Assembly (NCBI RefSeq): GCF_030704535.1
Contig: NC_081818.1
Coordinates: 1,253,001-1,317,000, forward strand
Direction of reading: 5' to 3'
Length of the DNA stretch: 64,000 nt
Source of the DNA: Vitis vinifera
Lineage: Eukaryota; Streptophyta; Magnoliopsida; Vitales; Vitaceae
The notes under the pieces were generated by a model. The model was not told the origin of the DNA. It saw only the letters and a list, made by a program, of their open reading frames with translations, and did no database searches. Below are positions 13,105 to 25,048 of this stretch, one piece after another (the stretch's first letter is position 1; each line of letters starts with the position of its first letter). The translations under genes and the position numbers were made by a program.

Positions 13105-13132
13105 TATAAAACCCTAGGGTTAGGGTTTTAAC
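13105..13132 (+). promoter_or_regulatory. TATA box fused to telo-box palindrome
   Basis: TATAAA at 13105-13110 runs directly into AAACCCTAGGGTTAGGGTTT, which contains the telo-box AAACCCTA on both strands. An earlier ATAAAACCCTAAC lies at about 12981. Telo-boxes next to the core promoter are common in plant genes expressed in dividing tissue. A CT-rich leader follows at about 13178-13205. Confidence 0.55.
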
Positions 13133-13369
13133 TTTTAAGTATCGGTTGCTCCTTCGATCTCTGTTCTGCATGTCGGTTCTTCTTCTCTTTCTCTCTCTCT
13201 CCACTTTCTCTGTCTACATTTCCTCTGAATTTTTTTTCCAAATTCGTGCTTTGGGCCCTGATATTTAGGACCCCTTTTCTTGCCTGCAATACCTGGGCTC
13301 TGTACTTTCTCTCTCTAGAACTCAATCACCTGCTCTGTTTTTTCTCTATCTACTTTCTGGTGATTTGAA

Positions 13370-14212
13370 ATGATGGATCTGAGCAAAAAGGTAGGTCAAG
13401 AAGTGATGATGGGGTTCATATTCTTTGCTCCTTCTTCTATGAATCATGATCATTATTGTTTGTGTTGTGGTACAGGAATCATTGTCTGAGGAAATGAATG
13501 AGATCAAGAAATGTTGTACTGATTGCAAGACCACCAAGACGCCCCTGTGGAGAGGTGGGCCAGCTGGGCCTAAGGTGAATAACCACCACCATAATCCAAT
13601 TGACGATGCTTCTTTGTTCATCATTTCTTGATCTGGGTTTTCAACTTTGATTTCTGGGCCTCTGTTTTTCAGTGATTTTGATCTGGTTTTCCGGTTTTGG
13701 TTCTGTAGTTGTGTTTTCGTTATTTCATATTGATTTCATACTCCCTTAATGTTTGTTTTGTTCTTTTGTATTGATTCATGCTTCCTTGATCTGGGTTTCC
13801 AGTTCTGATTTCTGGGTTGTGTTTTTTGTATCTATTTCATGCTTCCTTGATCTGTGTTTCTGATTTTGATTTCTGGATTGTGGGTTTTTTCAATCACTTA
13901 ATTGTAATTCAGTGATTCTGTGATCTTGACTTGGGGTGGTTTTTCCTTTCTCAGTCACTCTGCAATGCATGTGGGATCAGATACAGGAAGAGGAGGAGTT
14001 CCATGGTGGGTGTGAACAAAAAGAAAGAGAGAATGAACAGTGGTAGCCATGATTTGAGTGAAACTTTGAAGCAGTCACTCATGGCTTTGGGGAATGAGGT
14101 GATGATGCAGAGGCAGAGATCTTCAGTGAAGAAACAGAGGAGGAAGTTGGGGGAAGAAGAACAAGCAGCTGTACTGTTGATGGCACTCTCATGTGGCTCT
14201 GTTTTTGCCTAG
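13370..14212 (+). CDS. B-class GATA transcription factor with LLM domain (GATA15/16/17-like)
   Basis: A small nuclear DNA-binding protein expected to recognise GATA motifs. Three exons join in frame: 13370-13390, 13476-13574 and 13955-14212, giving 125 residues. The single zinc finger is C-x2-C-x18-C-x2-C (CTDC, then TPLWRGGPAGPK, then CNAC), split by intron 2 just before SLCNACG, followed by a basic tail (RYRKRRSS). The C-terminus contains AAVLLMALSCGSV, the leucine-leucine-methionine signature that separates LLM-type B-GATAs from HAN-type ones. Two in-frame ATGs open the gene (13370 and 13373) and I cannot tell which is used. Short length and lack of a long N-terminus favour the GATA15/16/17 group over the longer GNC/CGA1 proteins. 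Confidence 0.93.
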
Positions 14213-14620
14213 TAGAAAAAGGACAAAAAGGGGGGGAATGGTTAAAACCCTAACCAATATACCTGCCATTGTCCTTTCATAAATGTAATTTAGGTCTTTT
14301 CAAAAGAAAAGTTTATGTAAGAGAGATGAAAGATGAGGTGGATGGGAGAAAAATGGGTCAAATCCTTGATTTTAGTGACATGTTTGTTTGATGGGAGTAA
14401 AAGGAAAACCAATGTAAATAGGATGTTGGTATGAATGTGAAATTTTAGATTTATGCTTAGAATTGGGTATGAGCAATTTCATCTATTTCTAGCCACATCT
14501 ATATCTATGTCTTGGTACTATAATGGGTGAGATTAACCATTTTTACTTTTTATATTTTGATTCAATTTACTTTTTATTTTTTTACGTATTTAATTGAGAT
14601 AGTAAGTATGATATTAAGAA

Positions 14621-15110
14621 GGTGTTCGATAAATCAATTTAATGACTTAAAACGATCTAATAACTTAATTTAATTTATTAAGTATATTCGGTATATTTAT
14701 TAAAATAATTTAATATCATAATTTAAAGTTAAAAATGAATTTAAGTAGTTAATAAAAATAAGTAATTTATTCTTAATTTTAAATCTTTTTTAAATATATT
14801 TAACAATGTGACTCTCATTTATATAAATATTTTAAGGTAAGTTTATATATGATATTTTAAGTATGGATGTTTAATAAATAATTTATTGCTTAAAATTAAT
14901 AAAATAAATATTAGTTAAAATTAATTATGACAAATATTAATTATACATCAATTTGATCACTTAATATAAATTTTAAATTAATTTTATCAAACAATCTTAA
15001 TACTTAAAATATAAATAATAATTTTTAAATTAATAATTTAAAAATAATATAATTTAAATTTAACTTAATTCATTAATTAATAAATATTATTTTTATTAAA
15101 CACCCACTAT
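14621..15110. mobile_element. MITE of about 490 bp (same family as the one split by the Sirevirus)
   Basis: Ends are weakly inverted: GGTGTTCGATAAATCA on the left and TTATTAAACACCC on the right. The reverse complement aligns block by block with the two halves at 39356-39688 and 49378-49576, including the shared words ATTAATTTTAACTAATATTTATT, AAACATCCATA and TTTAAGTCATTAAATTGATTTATC when read in pieces. It has no coding content. Confidence 0.7.
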
Positions 15111-16711
15111 ATGGATATCTTAAACACTTTCTTTAAAAATAATTTTCTTTTATTTAGTTTCGAGAAAAAACTATATAATTAAAATATTATATATTTTAAA
15201 ATTATTTAATTTTTATATGAAAATCAAATAATTAAAATAAATTTAATATAATATATAAAATAATTTGTTTACTTTAAATCTATTTTTTTTTTTTATTTAC
15301 ATTTTTCCTCAAACATAACCTTTATTTTTATTACCGAAAGATGGTAAGGGATCTTTTCCATTGGTTTTGCTTTTGGAGATGAAAGGGGTTTATTTTTCCT
15401 CCACTTTTTTTTTGGCATGCAATGGAAGGGGGTAGTGGAGAACAAGTAGACGAGTAAAATAGTAGTCATGACTCATGATGGAGACAAAAATTCAAAATTT
15501 TTATCCGACTTACACAGATCAACATGGACTATCTTTTTGGGTTAAAAGGTTAATGGTAAATTTTATACGATGAAATCAATGTTTTTAAAATTAAATCGAA
15601 AATATTACCGATTTACAGTTTAATAAATTTTAATAATATACTTGGAACAAATAATATTTAAGGTAGAAGTTATTCTTGTGTTGACGGTTAATTCTATTCT
15701 CTTGTAAAATTAGCTTGAAAATTGATGGTTAGTATACTATTAAGGCCGATTACTTAAAAAAAAATGAAAAGAAAAATGAATTTTTTATTTATTATTATAA
15801 AAATAATAAAAGAATAATATAATTTTATATATTTTTAAATCGTTTAATATTTATATAAAATATTTAAATAATATAAAAAAATAATTTATTAACTTTTAAT
15901 TTTAATTTTTATTTTTTTCTTTATTTTTTTAAAAATCTTTTTCTTACAATTTTTTCTCAAATTTTGACAAAACAAAGATAAGAATGACATTAAAAGAATA
16001 ATTGAATTAGAAGATAAAAATGTCAAAACCTTCAAAAATGTATAAAAATATATATATATATATATATTTATAGAAGTTGAAATCGTGTCTAATGGGCCCT
16101 AAAAATAATTAGAAAAGTGATCTTTAAATAATTAATTTATGGATGGTGTGCAAGATCAGATCACAGTCACACATCACTTTCAACAGGATAGAAAAGACAG
16201 CTTTCAATATAAAAATGCTATTCAATCACAAATGATTACCAGATAAAAAGGTATTATTCTTTGTATATTCTATATTTTTTTTTTTTCGTTTTATGTCATC
16301 TTCAATCTTTTATTTATTTATTTAGACATTATTTCCTTTTATATTGTATATGGTTTTATTGTTTTAATATATTTTATTTTTTTTGGAAAATGGTAAATCA
16401 TCATAATGATGTCTACTGATAGTACAATAAAATATATATGATGAGATTTAGACCATTAAATAAAAACATAACCGAATAAGATTAAGATATAGTGATTCAA
16501 ATAAATTGAATTATAGTATAAATAATAGTAGATAAAGATACATATGTCGCACCACTTGATTAAGTTACATCTTTTTAGATATCGAAAAAGTGTACTTCTA
16601 TACCATAGTGAGATGGTTTTTGTTTTTTTAGAGTTTCATTTCTTTATATATTCAAATGTTCAATTTGTACAATTGAATAATCTAGATTATGAATTCTATA
16701 TAACATATATT

Positions 16712-17478
16712 TAGGGTCTGTTTGGTAGCGATTATAAGAAGTGATTTTAGTTTAAAAAGTGTTTTTGAAAACAAATTACGTGTTTGATAAAATTTAGAAA
16801 ATACTTTAAAATTTTGAAAAAATCACTCGTAGTGTTTTCTCTAAATAAATACTTAGAATACGTTTAAGAGTGATTCTAGAAAACCTTTATAGTATTTTTA
16901 ACACTTCAATGATAAAAAATTTCAAGTATTATAAATATTAAAAATATTTCCTAAAATCACTACTAAATGGACTCTTAGAGTGCGTTCCATGGTGATTTTA
17001 GGAAGTATTTTTAATTTTTCTAACACTTCAATTTTTTTATTTTTTAAGAATTAAAGATACTAGAAACACTGTCAAACATACTTTTACAGTGCATTTGACA
17101 ATGATCATAGGAAGTGTGTTTGACAGTAGTTGTATAAAGTGTTATAAAGTCCAAAAACACTTCATAAAATCGTTAGCAAACACACTCTTAAACAAGTGAT
17201 CCAATTAAAAACACTTCAACTAAACACAGTGTCAAATGCACTCTTAGAGCGTATTTGATAATGATATTAAAAAACATTTCTATCATTTTTAACACTTAAA
17301 TGATAAAAAATTTCAAGTATTATAAATATTATAAACATTTCCTATAATCACTGCCAAACAAGCTCTAAGAAGATAGTGATTTTAGAAAGTGTTTATACTA
17401 TTTCTAATACTTAAAAAATAAAAATTTTAAAGTGATAGAAATATAAGAATGACTTTTTAGAATCACTACAAAATGGAT
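16712..17478. repeat. Complex repeat of alternating inverted MITE-like units
   Basis: Words such as GGGTCTGTTTGGTAGCGATT, GTGCATTTGACAATGATCAT and CGTATTTGATAATGAT alternate with inverted forms such as ATCACTGCCAAACAAGCTC and AAATCACTACTAAATGGAC every 100-250 bases. This looks like several copies of one short hairpin-type transposon inserted in or beside each other. A related block lies in the DPD1 intron at 23181-23645. Confidence 0.65.
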
Positions 17479-19740
17479 TGTTAATGTTTTGTTAACTCTT
17501 CGCTATAAAATTTTGTATTTTGGATATGTTTTGCGATGTTTTTTTTTAAGTTATAAAAAAAATGATTTTTAAAAATAATTATCAATTTCCTTTTTAAAAT
17601 AAATTAATTTAATAATTTAAACATGAAAAATAGTTTTTTCAATTTATTCTTCATAAAGATACCATGTACTTATATAGTACACAAAATTTTTTAAAATTAT
17701 TTTTCATTATTTTAATTTTTATTTAAAAAAACTCTACAAAAAAAAAAAGAAGCTAAAATACTTTAAAATTGTTTAAAATAAACCTAAATGAGAATTTTCA
17801 TAATAAAGAGTCATATTATTATTTTTCCTTAATTATCATACTTTTATTTCTATACTTGTATGACAAATGATGATTGTGTTAGAAGGCAATTAACATTCAT
17901 AAGATGAAAAAAAAAATGATGGAAAAAATATAATTCCTCAAATGAAAATTACCAAACTGAACTTAACACTTTGGATTGGGTTTGTGTTTTTAAGCCCAGA
18001 GCAATTAGATAGCATTGTTGTCAACCAAAAGCCCAAACTTGAAGGTGGGCCTCTTGTCAACTCAACCCACCATGGATTTTAATTTAAACGAAATGATAGG
18101 AATGAGAAAATTTTTAATTAAAATTTAAGATTTAAAATTTTTTAAATATATTAAAAATAAATATAGCATATAAATAAATAAAATAATAATTTTTTATAAA
18201 TAAAAATAATTAATTTTAAATTTAACTAAGTCAACGTTTGAATCGGATTCAAATTTAAAAGAAAAATTTTAAACTCTCTATTCTATTTATTTTAATTTCG
18301 AATCCGTTTTCAGTAACGGAAAAATCCGTACCATTGCCATCTATGAAGGGGAGTATCGAAACAAAACACATGAACCCGAATATTTCGATAAAACATATCG
18401 GAAAATGGGAAATATGGTGGACTTGAACGTGGGTTACGTGGACCCGAAAATGGCGGATCGGGGGCCGGATCCGCATATGTTGGGCCTGAAACTGCATCGA
18501 AATGCTGAACTCCAATGGCTTCCGAAATCCTTTCTCGCTCCACAAAATTCTTCTTTGTACAAAATCAATTCATGAGCGCTGCTGCGAAGCCAAATGGAAC
18601 AAGTCTCAGGCACGTCTCTCTCTCTTTTTCGTCTTTTTGTATTCTTTTCTTGTACCCGCAATCTTACTCCACCTCTCCTTGCTTGCTCCCTGAGAAGACG
18701 GAGGAAAATGATGGAAGTTTGAAAAATTTTTCAATCCTTCTCTCTCGCTTGTTCTGTTTCTTGGACTTGCGTTTGCGTCATTTGATTTGATGGTTTTGTA
18801 TTTAAATTTTTGAGTTTCTTCCTTTCTCTGCGGCATTTTCTCAGCGACCAAATAGAGGTTTGGTGTCTACTTGTGTTGGATTCCGTGGATGGGAGATGAA
18901 CCTTCTCGTAGGGTGGTTTCTGATTTTCGTTTTTGTTTTGGTGATTTTTCATTTGCAGTTGGAATCAATGAGCTTGAGCCTGAGCTTCTTTGTGGATTGA
19001 TTTTGGTTGTGATTTAGGAGATTAGGTACACATGGATTTACTTCTTTTGGTGTTTCCCTATGTTTGGTTGATGAGAAACCGAGGAAAATGAGAGAGCAAT
19101 GAAATTTCTCATCAAACGAAATCAGCATTATTGTTTAGTTTTGTTAGATCCACAGATTGAAGTTGAGACTCAGGTGTTTTCGTTTTAAAAACTGTTGGGT
19201 AGTTTTTCATTTTCAGTTCGACCTAATGAGCTTGAGTTTTTAAATGTAAAGCTTTTGGTTGTGATTTGGGCGCTTGAATAAAAATGACCTTACTTCTTTG
19301 CGTATGTTCTTGTATCGGTTCATCATAAAACTCAGAAAAGGAAATGAGAAATATGATTTGAATCCTATAGATTCTGTCCATCTGGTTAACAATAAATGAA
19401 CATCAGCTAGTTGTATCTGGGTCGTAATGAAAATTTTGAGTTTCAAATTTCCAGTATCTGATTTTCCTATGTTTTAGATTTTTCTAATAAGGAATATCCA
19501 CAAATGAGCTTCATTTTATCTGGAATTATGGAAAGCTTATGTTATGGTGATTCAATAGACTCAGGAGGATACTTTACCTTCTGTTTGTCGTGGAGAAACC
19601 TGAGGAAAAGAAGATAGGGTGATATTTGATGTTCTAATGTTTATGTTGTTAGCTTCTAAGAAAATGGAAAGCTCAACGAAGTTCAGAAAAATTGTTTTTT
19701 TCCTTTTTTTTTTAATTCTGGTTTCTTGGCAACCAAACAG

Positions 19741-19792
19741 AACCAAATGTGTTGTGTTTACGGTTACATATATAAACACAACACATTTGGTT
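19741..19792. repeat. Perfect 20-bp inverted repeat with 12-nt loop
   Basis: The left arm at 19741-19760 and the right arm at 19773-19792 are exact reverse complements, separated by CGGTTACATATA. The adjoining sequence does not extend the pairing. It could be a small hairpin transposon remnant or a chance fold in an intron. Confidence 0.8.
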
Positions 19793-21053
19793 AAGCTCTT
19801 AGACTTTGTTATGGGGACTTTTTTTTGTTGCATGTCTTTGTGCTGTTTCCTTGCCATGATATGTTATAGTTGGATAGATTGTTTCTTTTAGTATAAGGGT
19901 GGCTTCGGTACCGCCATACAGTTTTGGCCAGCCACAATTTTCTTTTCCTCATTTTTGACACAGATTTTAGAATTCCTTTCGGTTCCTTTAGATCTAGGGC
20001 TTGTTAGATGCTTATGGACTTAGGTTTATGATTCTGTGATGATTTTTTTGGGAGTCTGCTTTTGGTATGTAATGGCATTCTGCTTTAAGATGATAGGCTT
20101 TTTAGTCATTTCAAACTGGTTACCTCTTAGAGAGAGGTATTAAGAGCTTCACATTTTCTGTATGTATTGGTATACACCATAGTCGGAAATTGTTGTTATA
20201 CTCATTTGTGCTTTCTATTAGAATGTTTTAACCTGTGGGCATAATCGCTTATAAGATAATTGACAAATGATGTAAGATTGTTATTTCAATTGTGATTCTT
20301 TCTCTTTTGTGTTGATTGTCTTTTCCAATGCAACGTTTGTGATGAAAGATATGGTAGAATAATAGTTATAATACTGTTGGTTTTTGATAGAGGCCTATAC
20401 AGATTTTAAATCCCTCTTCTCCTATTTTAGGATGTTCTGAAATAATATCTTTTTCTATACTTGGGATGTGGGTGCAACTTATCACCAACTCATCGACAAT
20501 TAAGTCGAAGCTAAGAGGCAACCCTTCTTAAAATTGTCCATAATTAGCCAAAAATGTCCTCTTCTTTTTTTTAGTATCTACTTCTAGAATTTGACTGTTA
20601 GATCAAGCAGTTTTTTGTTGACTAGGACTCAGGTAAGTAAAATTTTCCTGCTCCTTGATATTGTAGTGTGGTTTCCTTGACACATTGCAGTGAACTTTTT
20701 TCCTTTCTAGGATACTAACATTTTAGAATCATCTGAATTTAAGCAATCAAGAGTAGGCATCTATGTTCTTCTCTTCCTTCTTTGTTTTTCCTTCCTATCT
20801 CATGTGGGGTGGCATGCCTTTTATGAATCCGTAACATTCTATTTTATACGGATTGGATTATGTGACCATTCCCTATGCATTGTATTTAAGCACTTTCACT
20901 AAGAGCGCCACATAGATGGATACGTCATAGGGACATATAACAGTGTGCTACACTAGGATTACGAGACGGCTGGGGCTTTTCTGGGCAATAACATCTTCAA
21001 ATGGGACATTCCATGTTGCAGAACCCTTTAGCATAGATCATAAGACTTCCATT

Positions 21054-21223
21054 CAGTGAAGGAGCCAGGAAATAGGTTGAGGAGGGGCAAGATCTAGGAA
21101 TTTTTATTTTTTTTGTTGGTGGGGGGGTGGGGTTTCGGGGGGGTCAAATTGCCACCTTGTCAAAAAAATTTCCAAATTTCAGAAGGGGCAAGTCCCCCCA
21201 GGCACCATGTGACTCCACCACTG
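21054..21223. mobile_element. hAT-like MITE of about 170 bp
   Basis: It starts CAGTGAAGGAGCCAGG and ends with TGACTCCACCACTG, giving imperfect terminal inverted repeats of the CAGTGnnGGAGnCA type seen in plant hAT elements. The middle contains G-runs and AGGGGCAAG inverted against CAAGTCCCCCC. I found no convincing 8-bp target duplication. Confidence 0.5.
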
Positions 21224-22529
21224 CAGTTTCATTAATGGTTTTTCTGCCATCTTAGTAACTGTTAGCACCAAATTCTAGCAAGGTGGGACAAACATATAAT
21301 CATCTATATAAATATCTCTTTCCACATTCAGAAGGGGCCTTTTGAATTCTCATTTCAGCTGGCTCTCAATTCGAACATTCCTCCTTGCCTTCCCCTTGAT
21401 GTCAGTTATGTGTACAAAACCTCACAGTTACATCAATAATGAAGATCTAAGTTTTGGGTCATTAGACTTTATGTCCAGTTCTTGTTTGCCTTGGAGCTTG
21501 TTAACTAAGTCCATGTAGAATCTCACCTTGTGTGTATCCTAGCCGTCCACAGTGGATTCTCTATGTTTGATTTGCTTTTGTTTTATTTCATTTTTGTTGT
21601 TATTGTTGTTTTTTGTTTGTTTGTTTATTTATTTACTTCACTAGCCACTATAGGCTGGTCATGTGTCACATTTCAACTAAAGTCTTCTTGCTCTTGTTTT
21701 TGTAATCTCCATGACTTATGTATAATACCAAGTTTTAGAAAAAACACTCATACAAGCAGGACTGATCACTGATCAGTGCAGGCCTGAAAATTCTGCAGTC
21801 AAACTTGATTAAATTCAGAATTGGTTCAACTTAGAACCATTGCATTTGATGTTTGTGTAAAATAGGTTCTAGATATAGAATCAGAAAGCTCTTGTTACTG
21901 CTCTTGTTACTGTTAAACCCATGGACTGTAACAGTGTCATTTTTGGAATCCTAACACCTTGGCTGTATTTTTCTCACCATTATGTGAAAATCTTAGTAAT
22001 TTAGCTTTAACAATGTCTGAATCAGAATTAAATTATGCAGAGTTTCAATGAACAACACGAATCCAACTCTTTATAATGTTCTATGCTGGGGAATGCTAGA
22101 TTACATTGGGAATACTGTTTTGCAACCTGAGTTTTCTAAGAAACTTGATCTTCTAAGTGTCTGCACCATTCAGATGATGAGTTCTGGTATTGCTAGACCA
22201 TATTTCCAAAAAATCAAGACCCCAGTTTTTATAGGACGAGTAGTGTTGAATGCCTTACAGTTTCATAATGAGTACTCCTACCTTCTGGATATTGCTCACC
22301 TATTTGAATTAATAATTTGCTTTGTGCTGCATCGGTGGTATTATAACAAATGGGAATAGGACTTTTTTGGATGACATATTTTGTTCTGTGTCCTAGATTA
22401 TATTTACTCTAGTATTCTGTATTCCACTAAATTGGCTGTATCTTTATCCTCAGGTAAAATCCAACTGCTTTTGTGATGTGGAAGTCTTCACCTGACAACA
22501 TTGTGTTCTGTTTTAGCTTCTGAGTTCAG

Positions 22530-24977
22530 ATGAGGACAGTTCCCATGTGCTTCTCAATCTTACAAGTTCCAAGGTGCAGAATTCATACCTTAGCTAGTTT
22601 TTGGCGGGAAAGCTTCCACAGTTTAGGTAGCACTTGCAGAAGCAGTTCTAGTTTTAAATTACTTGGTTCCCACACTAATGGGCTTGAAGGAGGAAACAGT
22701 AGGAGATGGACTAGAAGACCAATAACTACAAAAAGTGAAGGAAGAAACAAATATACACAAAGCAGCAAACGAAGCAACATAAGGCATGAAATCGTGGATG
22801 GAACAGTTTCAACAAGTACTAAGTTAATTGTAGATAAGTTAGAGATAAGTGAATCCCAAAGAATTCAATACTGTGAGGTCCAAGAAAAGGTCACAGAGAA
22901 TAAGGACCTTGCCAAACTTGTGACAGTTATTGTTTTTGATACTGAGACTACTGGGCTTAGCAGAGCAAATGACCGGATTATTGAGATTGGCCTTCAAGAT
23001 CTTGGGGGGGGCGAAAACAGCACTTTCCAAACACTCGTGAATCCTGAACGCATAGTGCCAAATCCGCATGTCCATGGCATTACAACCTATATGGTCAATA
23101 GACCTGATGTCCCAAGGTAGCGTCTAACTGCTGATTATTTTTCTTTGCTACTTCTTGTCTGTTAATCACCTCATAAACTTAAGAGTCTGTTTGGTAGTGT
23201 TTTTGAAGAAAAATCGGGTGTTTGGAAAAATTTAGAAAACACTTTCAAAAATTTGGAAAATCACTTGTAGTGTTGAAAAATCACTTATAGTGTTTTCTAA
23301 AAATGTTAGAAACGTTTCCTAAAATCACTACTAAACGGACTTTTAGTGTGCGTTTGACAATGATTTTAAAAAGTATTTCTTATATTTTTAACACTTGAAA
23401 ATTTTTATCTCACAAATATGAGAAATGTTAGAAACACTTCCTAGAATCACTGTCAAACATATTCTTTGAGTGCGTTTGACAGTAATTATAGGAAGTGTTT
23501 CTAGCATTTTTTATATTTAAATGATGAAAATTTTCAAGTGTTATAAAGGTTAGAAACACTTTTTAATATAATTACTAAATGCACTCTCTTAAAAACACTT
23601 CAATTAAAAACACTGTAAAAATATTGTCAAATGTACTTTTAGACCCTTTAGTTTTACTTGATCTATGTCCTAGACTTTTTAGTTATTTAGGGTGTGTTTG
23701 ATAACTATTCTTAAAAACAGTTTTCTATTTTTCAAAATAGACAATAGTTTTCTAATTTAGAAAACATATTTGACAAACTTTTGATAGAAAATAGTTTTTT
23801 TTTTTTTTTTTTTAATTTGTCTAAAATCAAGTTATTTTTTAAAACAAATTTCTAGTATTTCCAATTGTGTTTTATCAAAAGCTTTAAACGACAATTGAAC
23901 AAATGAAGATACTCTAAAAACTTTTGAATTGTATTTAAGTGTATAATAATCTCATGATGGAGAATAAGTCGAAAAATCTGTTTTTTATGGTTGAGTTTCC
24001 AAATAAAATTTTATTCTTAAAAACGATTGAGAACCGTTTTTAAGAACTGTTTTTAAAAATTGTTTTTTGAGAACTATTTTTGAAAATGTTACGAAATAGG
24101 TCCTGAGATTCCTCTCTCATTTCTATTCTGAATTTCAGTTTACTTCATCAAAACTGTAAGGTTGTGTTTGTTTTTTGGCTTAATAGAAAAAGTCAAATAT
24201 TTTAGCTTTTTCTATTCAGCTAAAAAACAAACACCACCTAAGTTTCTTTCTGGAATCGCCCCTGTTCATCCTATTCTTGCCTGGATCATATGAAAAAAAT
24301 GTATGCTATTTTAATCTATCTTAGGAAACATTTGTTAAGTCCTTGAATCTTGAAATGAAGACGATTCAAAGTTATAATCTTGTTATCTCATATCTTGAAT
24401 AGTAGAATAAATTTTTCAAGTTCCTAATCCTGTACTGTCATCTGCCATGGCTATTTCAATGCCTTTTTCCTCGTGTTTTGGCCAAAATGCTTGATTGTTC
24501 TATCATTCATGCAATATTTCATTTCGTCTCTCTTTGTGATTTTCATGTAGGTGGAAGGATTTGATTCCAATCTTGCTGCAGTACGTCGAAAGCCGCCAGA
24601 AACCTGGGGGGCTCATCTTGTGGGTTGCTCACAACGGGCGATCCTTTGATGTACCCTTCTTGATCAATGAGTTCAGCCGCTGCAACACGGAGGTTCCTCC
24701 GAATTGGCGGTTCCTGGACACGCTTCCCCTGGCTCGGGAACTCATAAAGTCTGCAGGGTCAGATCTTCCTCCAGGAGCATCGCTGCAAGCCTTGCGGGAG
24801 TACTATAGAATTCCATTAGTTGGTCCAGCTCACAGAGTCCTGTCGGATGTGTACACGCTGTCGCAGGTCCTCCAGATGCTTACTTTCAACTTGAAAGTGT
24901 CAGTTGCTAATCTTCTGGATCGATCATTCACAGCCTCTGACATAATCAATCCTAAGAAGAAGAAGAATTCAAACTAG
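22530..24977 (+). CDS. Exonuclease DPD1 (organellar DEDDh DNase)
   Basis: DPD1 is a Mg-dependent 3'-5' exonuclease that degrades plastid and mitochondrial DNA in pollen and senescing leaves. Two exons join in frame: 22530-23116 and 24551-24977, giving 337 residues, close to the Arabidopsis protein. Catalytic signature: Exo I FDTETTG (about residue 136, Asp and Glu), Exo II HNGRSFDVPF (Asp, in exon 2) and Exo III AHRVLSDVY (His then Asp), so all DEDDh acidic and histidine residues are present. The N-terminus is rich in Arg, Ser and hydrophobic residues with few acidic ones, as expected of a transit peptide. The C-terminus ends in a Lys/Asn-rich tail. The 1.43 kb intron is filled with MITEs. 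The start was taken at the first in-frame ATG after a strong splice acceptor. A polyA signal follows at 25043. Confidence 0.92.
23181..23645. repeat. MITE-like repeat in DPD1 intron
   Basis: It opens with AGTCTGTTTGGTAGTGTTTT and contains the inverted words AAATCACTACTAAACGGAC and AATCACTGTCAAACATATTC with direct forms GTGCGTTTGACAATGATTTT. This is the same family of alternating inverted units as 16712-17478. Confidence 0.65.
23690..24110. repeat. MITE-like repeat in DPD1 intron, TTTGATAACTATT family
   Basis: It starts GGGTGTGTTTGATAACTATT and ends with AGAACTATTTTTGAAAATG, giving weak inverted ends, with a T-run of about 20 inside. Similar openings occur at 12365 and 51585. Confidence 0.5.
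24160..24238. mobile_element. Tiny near-palindromic MITE (Tourist/PIF-Harbinger-like)
   Basis: This 79-bp element is almost entirely an inverted repeat: GGTTGTGTTTGTTTTTTGGC at the left mirrors the right end AAAAAACAAACACCACC. It is flanked by TAA on both sides (24157-24159 and 24239-24241), matching the 3-bp TWA target duplication of PIF/Harbinger elements. It lies in the DPD1 intron and has no coding capacity. Confidence 0.75.
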
Positions 24978-25042
24978 TGTAGGGCCATGGCTTTGCTCTG
25001 GTAACAACTATTTGTTGTAATCTTTTTAACTCAATTCATATC

Positions 25043-25048
25043 AATAAA
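25043..25048 (+). other. PolyA signal of DPD1
   Basis: AATAAA lies 66 bases after the DPD1 stop codon in a T-rich 3' UTR. It fits the position of a near-upstream element of polyadenylation. Confidence 0.6.

Larger units (their letters stand above)
14213..18480. other. AT-rich intergenic region, no gene seen
   Basis: After the GATA 3' UTR this is dominated by A/T runs and small repeats, including a MITE at 14621-15110, a TA microsatellite at about 16047-16067 and a complex repeat at 16712-17478. No coding potential was recognised. Composition becomes more balanced after about 18300. Confidence 0.55.
18481..22529 (+). other. Probable leader and 5' UTR intron of DPD1; no other gene recognised
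   Basis: The stretch contains no recognisable protein. TCTGTTTTAG ending at 22516 is a good splice acceptor only 13 nt before the DPD1 ATG, which suggests an intron in the 5' UTR. A matching donor and first exon were not established, although the GC-richer segment at about 18480-18660 is a candidate. Several copies of a 'TTTGGTTG-TGAGAAA' word occur at about 18836-18860 (inverted), 19064-19110 and 19580-19615. An open frame of 103 codons at 22048-22359 has no family features. Confidence 0.4.

Noticed and set aside
18515-18790. Open frame beginning MASEILSRSTKFFF as a first coding exon
   Set aside because: No splice donor was found that would join it in frame to a known gene. It may be leader exon sequence of DPD1, so I did not call it coding.
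22048-22359. Open frame of 103 codons upstream of DPD1
   Set aside because: No recognisable motif, no promoter signals, and it sits in what looks like the DPD1 leader intron.
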